A stretch of DNA of 64,000 nucleotides, taken from contig CM042035.1 in NCBI GenBank assembly GCA_023525975.1, forward strand, positions 28,859,001 through 28,923,000, read 5' to 3'. The notes under the pieces are model-generated. The model was given only the letters and a program-made list of their open reading frames with translations, searched no databases and was not told the DNA's origin. This document shows positions 30,538 to 40,706 of the stretch, one piece after another (the stretch's first letter is position 1; each line of letters begins with the position of its first letter). Both the position numbers and the translations under genes were made by a program. Source of the DNA: Smallanthus sonchifolius (lineage: Eukaryota > Streptophyta > Magnoliopsida > Asterales > Asteraceae).

Positions 30538-31582
30538 TGAAGAAACTATCTACGCCAAAATTATTTCTGGTTGTTTCTAATGCTTCAGAGAAGCTGTGGT
30601 AACCTTTATAGATTGGGCCGGGACATTGTATAAACTTTGCAACCGTTTCCCATTTATTAAAAATACCAATTTTTGTTCCTCGAAAGATTATATAGTGTGT
30701 AAATTTTTGAGGAAGCTGAATTTGTTTTTCAGGGCATTTGACTCCCTGTTCGCTAAAGTAAATACTTAGCGCGTTTAAAACCTGAACTTTGAAAGAAGAG
30801 GCATGGGGCATAGTTTGTATATGCCATAGATTATCCATTAAACACTGCTGTTTTTCTGTAAGCTTTATCCCATTATTGGGACGAAACTTCATGTGTGTAT
30901 CTTGGCAGGTTTGTAAGGCATAGGAGCCGAAAGAGATTTTATGAAGGAATGTCTGTTTTTGGATTTGTTTGTAGGCTGATTTTTTGTAAAACATGTTTTG
31001 GATAAAAGTGTCAGAGCTTTGTGTATTTTGTGGGTTTTGAGAGGGTTGTGCTGTTTTAAGGAAATACGGAGGAAGCTTTCTAGTATTTTGTAAAACTGGT
31101 GTAGTTTGTAGTAAAGCCGTTTGTCTAGCACTGTATATTTTTTCGGCTTGGAAAGCTTGACTCATAAGCTTTTCTGTTGTTTTTTCATCGTCGTTGGACG
31201 AGATGCTCATAGGGGAAGGATTCTGTTTAAACTGTAATGGTCTGACCACCATCTCTTCTTGGTTAAAATTTATTTGTCCGTTTTTGGTAGTTTTGCTGTA
31301 TAGCGGACCTACTAATTTTGAAAGATTTGGAATAAATTTTTGAGCATATTTTACTAAACCTAAAAAGGCTTGTATTTGTTTTAAATTGGTGAGTTTTTCT
31401 GAAAAATCTAAAATATTTATAGAAATATGTTTTTGTAATTCTATTTTTCCATCTCCAATTTCTAGCCCTAAGAATGAAAATTTTCTTTTGAATAATTCCA
31501 TCTTTTTCTTAGATACTACTATCTCATTCTTTTTTATTTCTTCAAATACTTGTTGAAGATGTGTTTCATGTTCCTGGATCAA
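30482..31582 (-). pseudogene. RT tail fused to transactivator/viroplasmin-like protein
   Basis: The frame starts within RT after the active site (the YVDD region is lost by a deletion near 31575), runs through the RT connection (IQAFLGLVKYAQKFI), and at about 31240 passes without a stop into FKQNPSPMSISSNDDE, then the viroplasmin-like block (GTKIGIFNKWETVAKF). The RNase H domain expected between RT and this protein is not visible. The fusion is probably caused by a deletion. The viroplasmin family forms inclusion bodies and reactivates translation in caulimoviruses (family knowledge). Confidence 0.75.
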
Positions 31583-32303
31583 TATATACTAGGCAAAATT
31601 TGTATTTGAGAAATAAACTGTCCATGAATCTTTGAAATATTGAAGGAGCGTTTTTTAGCCCAAAGCTAAGGACGTTCCATTTATATAACTCTTCAGAGCA
31701 TGTGAAGGCTGTCCATTTTTTAAAATCTTCTTCTAAATGAAGTTGATTAAAACCTGATTTTAAATCAAATTTAGAAAAGATTTTGTTATTTTGTATAAGC
31801 TGGATTAAGCTGTCTTTATTAGGTATATTGTACCCATCATATTCTGTATTATCATAGAATCTTTTGTAATTATAGACAATTCTAGCTTTCCCTCTTTTTA
31901 TTTCACTATGGTTTTTTACTATGAAAGCTGATGATCTATGGGGACTTTCAGATTTTCTGATTAATCCTTGTTTAGTCATTTCTAGTATTTGTTTTCTAAA
32001 CTCTTCTTTGTCTAGGGGATTGTAATCTATATTTATGTTTCTTATAGTAATGTCTGGGTTTTTTATTTTAAATTTCCAGACATATTTAACTTTGGAATTT
32101 GTAATATCTTCTCCTATGAGTCCTAGTCGTTCTAGGTGTAAAATCACATGATGATTTATACTTTTTGTTATATCTTGTCCTTTTTCAAGTTCGTGATTTA
32201 TAAAGTTTGTAAGGAGATGCAGAGATTCGTTTTCTGCAACATTTTTTCTCTTATTTTTATTTAGAAATTCTAAATTTCCTTTTTCTCCTTTTTTTGTGAG
32301 CAA
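31566..32303 (-). pseudogene. Caulimovirid reverse transcriptase, right-arm copy
   Basis: 245 codons, with the RT N-terminal region and fingers/palm: HRSSAFIVKNHSEIKRG, FSKFDLKSGFNQLHL, WNVLSFGLKNAPSIFQRF. The frame breaks exactly at YID, where the left-arm copy has YIDDILVAS: about 23 bases including the second catalytic Asp are deleted. It cannot be active. Confidence 0.88.
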
Positions 32304-32559
32304 TTTTATTCATACTTTTGTATCTAAAAGTTGGGAAACTGTAAATTTGTTTACTGATTGTTATGAAGTTTCTTGTTATAGTAATTGCGCCATTTAATCC
32401 TAGTATTAAATTTAATCCTAGGACGAAATCTCTAGATTTAATGTGTTGTGGATTTATGTTTATTTGTGGAATATCGTACTTCGTACTATAATTTTCTGCA
32501 AATTCTAGGAATTGTATTCCTACAGGTTCTAGGTAGTGTGTTATGTCTATTAATCTATT

Positions 32560-32799
32560 TTATACAGTTCTTGTTATTAACTTATATGTAAGAGGTTTAT
32601 GAAACTTTTCATGAGTTAAACTATGTGATATTACACTTTTAGTTGCCCCTGTGTCTACTAAGGCTGTTAGATCTATAGGTGTATTGGCGTCAAGCCATAG
32701 CCTACATTGTATATTTATCATGTTTATTGACCCACTGGTTTGTATGAGGGTTTGTTCATCAGTTTGTATAGGGTTTGGTTCTGTGGCCATGTTATTCAT
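32560..32799 (-). pseudogene. Caulimovirid aspartic protease fragment
   Basis: Contains LVDTGATKSVIS, the DTG active-site motif of the viral protease, about 45 residues into the frame. It precedes RT on the same strand, as in Caulimoviridae, but stops separate it from both RT and the coat region. Confidence 0.8.
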
Positions 32800-33199
32800 T
32801 TCTGGAAATTCTAATGCCTGCTATTTCTTTTCTATGAAATCTTCAAGTATGTTGATTTTGTTATTCATAATCTCTATTTTTAATTTGTTTACTTCTTTAG
32901 CTAGTTCTAATTTTTCGAACTTTTCATCGTATTCGTTTGTATTTTTACTTGTGTTTTGGCTAGTGCTAGGTGGTTCTATGTTATGAATATCTTTTTATGC
33001 AAATATGGCAGATTTCTTTAAAGCATATATTACATTGAGATCTTTTGTCTATACTTGGGTAGTATTCACAAATGTAACATTTGATGTAATTGTTACCTTT
33101 TATGTGTTTCCAGTCATGCTTACATTCTTTTGGATTTGTGTATGTATAAGAGATCTTTGTTACTGGTTCATTTTCCTCACTATATATACTGTATATTGA

Positions 33200-34540
33200 C
33201 TCATTATTCGTGTGGTCTGTATCTAATGCCTCTATTTCGTAGTCTTTGATTTGTTCAACTAAATTGCTTCTTTCTATATTTTTATTTCTGTTTGGACATT
33301 TGTTAGCTAAATGTTCTGTATCTCCGCATATAAAACACTTGCATGTCCTAGTATGAGGTTTTCTAACGTATTTATTTTGATATTTTTTGTATGGTTTGTA
33401 TTCTTTGTTGTATGTAGTACTTTTCTAATTTTCTTTTTTCTATCGTAATATCCGTAGGCTTGTGGAGTATAAATTGTTGTTTTACAGAATGCAAAAGCAT
33501 TTCTTTTTAACTGTTCTTGTAATGCAACCTCTTTGCATTTTTCTTCTAGAATTTCAAATGTAAAGGTTATTCTAGGTCCTATTCCTATGTTTTCTATATT
33601 TCCATATTGTAACTTCCAAGCTTCGTGTATATTTTTTCCTAAATCTCCTGGTAGTTTTATAAAGTATTTATCACATAAGCTATCTTCCATAGCTTGTCCT
33701 GTTTGTGCTAATAATCTTGTAAAATCTAGTGTGAATTCGTTTATATATTTCATGTCTGCTATGCTTAGTTGTTCTAAGTTTCTAATAGCTGTATCTTGTA
33801 ATAAACTGTTGTTTTTTGCTGGATCAACTCCTAAAATAAGAACTCTTATTTGGGAGGTGAAATTGTAAGGATTATCTCCTATGGCTTTTAATCTGTTATT
33901 TGGTCTGGGCTGTGGGCTTTTTTACTTTGCCATATTCCTAGGGCTGTTGGGCCTAGAGTTGTTTCTAAATAGGCAAACATGTCCATACTGTCTTTTTTAT
34001 TGGTTTCCCACATTCTTACTACTATTTGTTCCCATATAAGAACTTCGTCTACCCATAATTGAGGTTTTTGTTGTTCTAATAGTAGCATACTTCCACTATA
34101 AATCTTTCCTATAGGTAACCTATTTCCTGTTCCTTTATAACTTGATTCTTGTTGATAACTTGTGACTGTTTTAGTCCATGGTTCTCTTCCCATGGATTCA
34201 TATGAGGTTTCTCCTATTTTTCCTTCTGTATAATCTCTTTTTAGTTTGTGTTCATTAATCATAAAGCTATTATCGTGTTTATAAAAGTCAGAGATCATTG
34301 TATCTCCCTTGACTATACTGTTTACTAATGGTAAATTAAAGTCTTCTTGTAGTTTATTGTAACTTTCTTCGTATGTCATTCCTAAGGCAAGCATACATTC
34401 TACTATCATGTCATCTACTTCTTCTTGTATATTTATTTCTGTAAATTTTCTATTTGTTATTTATTCATAAGATTTGTTGGTTTCTTCTATTTTAAAAGTT
34501 GTATTTGTTTCTTCTAGAAGCTGTAATCTATGTCTTCTTT
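33200..34540 (-). pseudogene. Caulimovirid coat protein region with zinc knuckle
   Basis: Frames at 33888-34409 and 33307-33753 hold the capsid core (FAYLETTLGPTALGIW). The minus strand at about 33343-33302 encodes CFICGDTEHLANKC, the CCHC knuckle typical of the coat protein end. Downstream, to about 33000, is a further Cys/His-rich stretch. Several stops and frameshifts break the gene. Position, between movement protein and protease, supports the call. Confidence 0.8.
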
Positions 34541-34700
34541 TTCAAATCTAGAGAATTCTGAATTTAGCGTGTATTCATCATCACTTTCTTCATTTTCTGT
34601 ATCGTATATAGGGTTTCCGTATTCAGATTCATCATCTGTTTCTGTATTCATAAAATTGTATTGTGGTTCTTGAGGTTCCTGTGGTGGTTCCTCATAATAA

Positions 34701-35567
34701 CTACTTTTTGGGACTAATGTTGAGCTTTCTTTTTCCAGTTAAATCACTTATTTGCCATTCTAATCCTGCTAATTCTTCAGGATCTATCTTGACTGGTTCT
34801 ATCATCTGTATAGATTTTGATGCGATTGTATTAACTATTCCTTCTATATTTACTTTATATTTCATTCCAGACCTCTTGCTAGCTTTTCTTAAAACTCCTA
34901 AAGTTATTACTATATTATTTCCTTTGTAATTTTCATACCATTTAGTCTGTAGAGCTATTTTTAACTTTTGTAAGTCTTTAATATCTTTTAGTATTCCAGG
35001 TGTACGATAAAACAAGGTTGTATTTTAGCTTAAATATATTTCCATTCCTGAAATAATTGCTTTTTTCATTTCTGTTTTCCAGCTTTTATCTAATATTAAA
35101 GCTAAAAGTTTTGTTCCTAGGTTTTTTCTTCCTAAGGCTTTTATTCCTACGACTATAAGTCCTGTGTGTATAAATTGTTTTCCAGATTGTTTAATTCTTT
35201 GAATTGTTTCTGGTGAAAACAAGTCTATTTCTACCATTTTGTCTACTACTCGTAGACTTTCTTCTCTACTACTCTGTATTAACGTTGTATTGACGTTTAA
35301 CATCCCTATTTGATATAATGTTCTTGGGTTTAAAATGTCTAGTTGATGTTGATTATATAAGTTTATATTCTTGTCTAAGTCGATTTCTTCTTCTAGTTGT
35401 ATTGTTTGTTGTATACTTTTAAAAGATGATCCCTTTTTTAGAATTCTGTTAAGAAAAGTATCTGACGAAATAATATCTTTAATATTACTAGTTGACTTTC
35501 TAGATCCTTGAATTATTTGTTTATTTATCGTTAGGCTTCCAATGTTTATAAGGTTTAGGTTTTTCAC
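34701..35567 (-). pseudogene. Caulimovirid movement protein, copy 2
   Basis: Two frames, 35025-35567 and 34701-35015, together cover an N-terminal helical region (IQQTIQLEEEIDLDKN), a hydrophobic core strand region (GLIVVGIKALGRKNLG) and a later part with TPGILKDIKDL and YKGNNIVITLGV that resembles the 30K-superfamily core. A frame break at about 35020 splits them. The protein would form or modify plasmodesmatal tubules. Confidence 0.75.
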
Positions 35568-36590
35568 TTATATGTGTTTTACTTAATTTGTTTATAAGTT
35601 TGTTGATATCAGTAGAATCTTCTACTTCTTTATGTTTATCTTTCTTAATATTTTTTATTTCTAGCAAAATTTGGTTGTTTTACTCTCTTATATAGTCTAA
35701 ATTATCTGTAAACTTTTTTAATTTCTTCTGTTTCTTTTGTTATTAAATGTATATTTTTTTTCTAATAGATGTTTATTATTAAAAGATTTTTTTTATAAAC
35801 TGAACCCTAAATTTATAATTAAATCTGTAATACTATTAAGATGTGTATTATCTGTGTGAATACTGTGTGTATGTAATGTTTTAAATCTACAAATATGATT
35901 ATAATAACTATTATTTATAACTTTTTGATCACTTTTATCAGAAAACTCGAGGTTTAGAAAATCTAGTTTTTTGAATATTTTTGACGATTCAATAATTTTT
36001 TGATTAAAAATCTGATTTCTTCTAATAAACCTTATCTTTTAGTTTTCTCTTAAAATGTTTTTCTATATCCCAATAAAAAGTTTAACAAGAGACATAAATC
36101 ATTGATATCTTTAACTAGTTTAGTAATTCAAAGCAAACTCTTTCCCTAATCTTCACCTAAGCGGGTTTCCATATAAATAGGACTTAAGCATACCAGCTGC
36201 CTGACATGGATCTGTCTTAGTCTTTTAAATATTATAAAAGTCTTTGCTCTGATACCAAAATAGGTTAGGGCATCAGAGAGTTTTTTGACACTTGTTAATA
36301 AAACAACATAAATTAAACTTACAGTGTATTTGCAGAGTAAGAAGTAGCGGAAGATGAGTAGTTTTTGCAGCGGTAATGTTGAAGCGAATATTGACAGAGT
36401 TTTTTTTTTGATTTGGGATATAGTATGAAGAACTTAGAGAAAACTATAAAAGAGTAAGGTTTTTATAAGAAGGAATCAGAAACTAAGAATTTAAGTACTC
36501 ATGAAAGAGAGAAAATTCTTCTTAATATTTTCTTGGTGTGTTTACAAATGAATTCTTCAAGCCATTATATAGGCAGAAGAAAGAAACTAA
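35568..36590 (-). promoter_or_regulatory. Viral leader, Met-tRNA primer site and TATA promoter, copy 2
   Basis: On the minus strand a TATA box TATATAA lies at 36565-36571 within CCTATATAATGGC. About 300 bases downstream is TGGTATCAGAGC (36246-36257), complementary to the 3' end of Met-tRNA and used to prime minus-strand synthesis in this family. The leader between them is conserved with the other two copies. The movement protein follows after about 680 bases. Confidence 0.8.
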
Positions 36591-36840
36591 AAAGGCGCAC
36601 AAAGCGCACTAAGATAAAAGATAACACAATAATTCAAAAGAGAGCACTAAGACAAAAAATAAAAGAGTGCACACATCGCACTATCTAAAATAATGGTATA
36701 GAATTAAAGTAGAAAGACGACAAAAAACTTTTTCTTTTACTTTCAGAGGTCTGTCGTTGAAACTTTATACGACTGTCGACAGAATCTTTGTAGTCGTCAT
36801 TGCTTACGTCTGTTGGAAGAAAATTTGTATCTTTCTGTTT
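36591..36840 (-). promoter_or_regulatory. Viral intergenic region upstream of TATA
   Basis: Lies between the end of the last ORF (36841) and the TATA box. It holds repeats of AAAGCGCACTAAGA-like sequence (36598-36690) that could be promoter elements. No ORF. Confidence 0.5.
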
Positions 36841-37328
36841 TCAGAACTCTCTGTGAGTGTCCGGGATTGATGGTGGAGAGTTTGGGTCGCTGAAATCATC
36901 TGGGTTTAGATAATAATCTTCTAAATCCAGAATGTGTTGTAACTGGAGAGATTCTCCCTCTCCTATGAATGGTAGGAGCATATTCCAGTTTTTGAGGCTC
37001 CAAATCTTTATATAGTGACCTTCAGCTAAAAGGTGATAGCATTCCCAATGGAAGCTTGATGGTAATTTAGGTGTTTTCTGGTTTTGGATGATGAATTGTA
37101 AGGTGTCTTTTTTGGGTTTTTCTGGGTTGTTTGAAGCAAGGCTAGCAAGGTTGTCTATCCAGTATAGATCTGAGAACTGTATTTCTGTTTGTATGGCTAA
37201 ATTTTTTAGATAATCTTTGCCAGAGAGTTTGTGGCTAATGAATATTCTTTTTCTGGCTGGTCTGTAGGTATGATCGTTTGCAAAAGGAAAGGAAGAGAAG
37301 ACTTTGCAACCGATGTAAGGAGGGGTGA

Positions 37329-37335
<7 letters not shown>
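36841..37335 (-). pseudogene. 3' end of the last viral ORF from a preceding tandem unit
   Basis: Nearly identical to 29401-29895. The copy is cut at 37335, exactly where a long (TA)n tract begins; the apparent TYIYIYIYI start of the frame is read-through of that tract. It shows that the minus-sense block is longer than one genome. Confidence 0.85.

Positions 37336-37382
<47 letters not shown>
37336..37382. repeat. (TA)n microsatellite at the right viral border
   Basis: A pure TA tract between viral sequence and MITE A copy 2. Frames crossing it encode only Tyr-Ile repeats. Confidence 0.95.
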
Positions 37383-37384
<2 letters not shown>

Positions 37385-37670
37385 GGAAGGATCAAGAGAA
37401 AACCAAAAATTTAGGCGAAAACCAAGAAAACCACTAAAACAAAGTGTAATACGTAACCGCAATGTTTTTGTTTTCTGTTTACGCATACGTTACGCTATGG
37501 GTTACGTATACGTAAGCCAATATTTAAATGATTTTTTGGTAAAAATGTGTAATATTACATTGATACTCTTATAAAAAATAAATATTATTATATTATTGGT
37601 TAAAATTAGTTTTTTTAGTGGTTTTCTCGGTTTTCGCCTAACTATGTGGTTTTCTCTAGAACCCTCCCCT
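37383..37670. mobile_element. MITE family A, copy 2
   Basis: Left end GGATCAAGAGAAAACCAAAA; right end, complemented, GGGGAGGGTTCTAGAGAAAA. The core shares ACGTATACGTAAG with the other copies. TA tracts on both sides. Confidence 0.82.
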
Positions 37671-37683
37671 ATATATATATATA

Positions 37684-38635
37684 TAGGGTTGAGTTTATGA
37701 AAGAACTCACTTTAATGAAAGAACTAGAGAACCACTAAGAAAAGAAGGGGTTGAATTTTAAAGAGGTTGGGTAAAATTGGAACTTTAAATATATAAATCT
37801 TTAAACATTTCTATCTTTTGCATACATTATTATTTTTTTTTAAATTGCACCATTAAATCAAGAATTTCTTTATCTTTCATTTGAGTGTAAATAACGTTAT
37901 AAAAAATAAGAATTAACTCGTCGTTTTTCTTTTCTTATTATTTTCAATATTGCATATGTGTAGTATCACCCTAAAAACCTAAACCCCCTCCCAAAAACCT
38001 AAACCCCCACCCCACCCCACCCCCACCCAAAAACCTAAACCCCCACCCCACCCCCACCCAAAAACCTAAACCCCCCACACCCACTCCCAAAAACCTAAAC
38101 CCACCCCCACCCAAAAACCTAAACCCACCCCCACCTAAAAACCTAAACCCATCCACCCCAGCCACCCACACCCAAAAACTTAAACCCACTGCACCCACCC
38201 CCTACCCTAAAAAACCTAACCCTAAACGTAATACTGCATATGTGTAGTACCACTCCAAAAACCTAACCCACCCCCAAAAACCTAAACCCCTTACCCTATC
38301 CACACCCAAAAACCTAACCCCACCCCACCCACCCCCCAAAAACCTAAACCCTCCACCCACCCCAAAAAAAACCTAAACCCCCCCACCCACCCACCCCCAT
38401 CCAACAACTTAACCTAAAAGCAAAGCTAAACCCAAAAACTAAACCCTAAAGTTATAACGACTATTTTTTCGAGTTTTTTTTAACGAGGACGACGTGGGAA
38501 ACAAGGTCTCCGAACCATTTTTTTAGTTTTTGATTTATATTTTAAGTTATAATTTTTATATTATTTTTTTTACCTTTAAAAAGGAGTTCTCTAGTTCTCT
38601 CTCTAAATGTTAGTTTTCTTATAAATTTCACCCTA
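37684..38635 (+). mobile_element. MITE family B, copy 2 (full length)
   Basis: Left end TAGGGTTGAGTTTATGAAAG; the complement of the right end is TATAGGGTGAAATTTATAAG, giving an imperfect inverted repeat that includes the AACTAGAGAAC motif on both sides. The middle (37970-38460) is a C-rich degenerate repeat of AAAAACCTAAACCC units. The Gly/Phe-rich ORF on the minus strand (37971-38198) is only that repeat translated. Confidence 0.75.
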
Positions 38636-39771
38636 TATATATGTGTGTGTGTGTATCTGTGTGTGTTAAATTACATACAAGTGTTGAGTTATATTTATTA
38701 TGCGTGCAATAATATTAATGCGATGTGTAGATGATATTAATGAAGCGAGCATAGTTAGATGGACTGTTGTGTCGGGATTGTGATGTGGTGTGTATAAATA
38801 TCGTGTCAGTTAAATTGTGAGAGCCTTGGTCAAGGCTGGGTAAGTCGGTGTCTAGGGATTCATGGTGTTAACCATGTTTTCGAGTTAACATGGGTGGTAG
38901 ACTACGAGTAACCAATGTAGACCCTAATCGGGTGAAACCCGATCCCATGTTCTTCCCCCGATTACCACCGTGAAACACCACCCTTGAGCACCACTACCAT
39001 GCATCGCCTCGACTTCATCGTCCACTTCGAGCACCACCATCGTCTTTCTCGCCAAGCCGTATTCTTAACCGGTCACGCACCGTTACGGCGTCCCCGCTAC
39101 TGCTGCTCGCTGTCGTGGATCACTACCATGTCTGACAGCAGTGGCCATCGAGTACCGCCACTGCTCCCCCTCCGTCATCCCCGGCTGCCTCCGAAGCCCC
39201 CAACACATATGTTCATCACCCTCCTCTCTCTCTCTCTAGTCTTCTTCTCGGACGTTGGTTTCCCCTCTACTCTGGTCAACACCGTCACACGCCACCATCA
39301 CCGACATCGTCGGCCACCACCATCTCAACCCCTCCCCCTTCATCGCTCACGGCTAAGCGACAAATCAAAACCCTAGTCGGGTTTCTCTACCATACACACA
39401 AACACACATATAATGCAAACGGATATTACCTTGGCTTCGTATGGCTTTGCTTGTTTCTCTCCGACCAGCGTGCGCCGCCCTGAGCCACCCGCTTCCTTTC
39501 TCCGGCTTCCCCTGATGCCGAACCCCTAGACTGAAAAATGGTCTAGGGTTGCGAAGTTGTGGTATTTAAACCACACTGATTTTTCATTCGAGTCCTCGAG
39601 TTTCTTTTTACGCGCGCTTCGATCCTAAATTCTCATTAAACGACCAACCGTGCTCCACGTAATGGTTATACGCGTTACATATAACAATTGTTACAAAACT
39701 CTTTATTTAAATAAAGAGTTTGGTTACCTACCGACCCGACCTGTTTATTCTAGCGATTTTCGGGATGTTAC
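38636..39771 (-). mobile_element. Ty3/gypsy-type LTR end, truncated or solo
   Basis: The right edge reads CGATTTTCGGGATGTTACA (ends 39771), the complement of a TGTAACATCCCGAAAATCG LTR start. The minus strand has a TATA-like TTTAAATACC near 39572. The left boundary is not seen; (TG)n at 38642-38666 lies there. The 130-codon ORF at 38984-39376 is His/Arg/Pro-rich low-complexity sequence and is not taken as a gene. Confidence 0.55.
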
Positions 39772-40500
39772 AAGTATAAGTGCATTTTAGTCATTTTATT
39801 TCTAATGGACCATTTTAACCATTTTAGTCCAATAAAATATTATTTTTAGTTTTTTGATATATTTTTTTTAATAATTTAAAAACGTTTTTTTCTACTTTTT
39901 TAAAATCATTTTTTTAGTTTTTTTTTTTTTCATAAAAATGTCTTTTTTGAACTTTTTAAAAACGTTTTTTAACTTTTCTAAAAATAAATTTTTTTATTTT
40001 TTCATAAAAACGTTTTTAAAAACATTTTTTAGTTTTTTTATAAAAACATTTTTAGCTTTTTCATAAAATGTGCGGTTAAAGAGAACGTTTTGAAAACTAA
40101 ATTTCAAAAGGATTAAAAAACACTTTCTCTAGAAAATATAAGGGAAACCTTTCTAAAATAAATTTAAAAAAATTTACATTCTTAAAAAAGTAAAAAAAAA
40201 CATTTTATGAATAGATAAAAAAACGTTTTTTTATAAAAAAATGTTTTTAAAAACGTTTTTATTAAAAAATTAAAAAAAATATACTTTTAAAAAAGTTAAA
40301 AAACGTTTTTAATAAAAGACGTTTTTATGTAAATAAATTAAAAAAATTATTTAAAAAAGAAAACGTTTTTAAATAAGTAATAAAAAATTATCAAAAAACT
40401 AAAAAAAGTTTTTATTCGGCTAAAATGGTTAAACTAGTACTTTAGAAACAAAATAACTAAAATGTCTCTATACTTAACAGAAAAAGTTAACAGAGTTAGT
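39772..40500. mobile_element. Foldback-type element rich in AACGTTTTT
   Basis: The left arm (CATTTTAGTCATTTTATTTC, AACCATTTTAGTCC) is matched in reverse complement by the right arm (GGCTAAAATGGTTAAAC, GAAACAAAATAACTAAAATG) near 40430-40465. The interior consists of A/T runs with about fifteen AAACGTTTT-type cores in both orientations. No coding potential. Confidence 0.6.
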
Positions 40501-40706
40501 AGTAGGGCTTGAAATTGTTACAAAAATGCAAAAACGTCCAGGGCTGATATGTTAAAAGATTCTTTTTTGGACTGAAAGGGTTAATCATGTCAAACCACAG
40601 GAGCCAAAGCGAAATTTAATCTAATCAAAATAATAATCACAAAAAACTTCATATACTTCTCTTTTGTCAAAATTACAATAAAAATGGCAATATAATGTGA
40701 TGTTAT

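Larger units (their letters stand above)
29395..32155 (-). repeat. Right arm of the large viral inverted repeat
   Basis: Inverse of 26832-29381. It contains the segment deleted in the left arm, but has its own small deletion at the RT active site near 31575. Long stretches are identical between arms, so the duplication is recent or has been kept similar by exchange. Confidence 0.9.
25236..37340. mobile_element. Endogenous caulimovirid (pararetrovirus) block, rearranged
   Basis: Virus-like segments occur in both orientations: 25236-25494 (viral sense plus: promoter/leader and a scrap of movement protein), 25495-26816 (minus: movement protein, leader, promoter), 26832-29381 (plus: RT to last ORF), and 29388-37335 (minus: a whole genome order plus the end of a preceding unit). 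The order movement protein, coat protein, protease-RT and transactivator-like ORF, plus a Met-tRNA primer site downstream of a TATA box and no LTR or integrase, identify Caulimoviridae. Both borders lie at (TA)n tracts. I examined the frames and most are broken; no complete coding genome is present. The genus is not resolved. Confidence 0.9.

Noticed and set aside
37971..38198. Minus-strand Gly/Phe-rich ORF
   Set aside because: It is the direct translation of the C-rich repeat in MITE B; no start context and no family.
37970..38460. True interstitial telomere
   Set aside because: Units are irregular AAAAACCTAAACCC types rather than CCCTAAA arrays, and they lie within a MITE with a second copy.
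38984..39376. 130-codon ORF, His/Arg/Pro-rich
   Set aside because: Low-complexity, lies within a probable LTR leader, no domain.
24666..39776. AGTAT as a target duplication for the LTR ending at 39771
   Set aside because: The left AGTAT is followed by sequence that still reads as kinase-related coding, so the match is probably chance.
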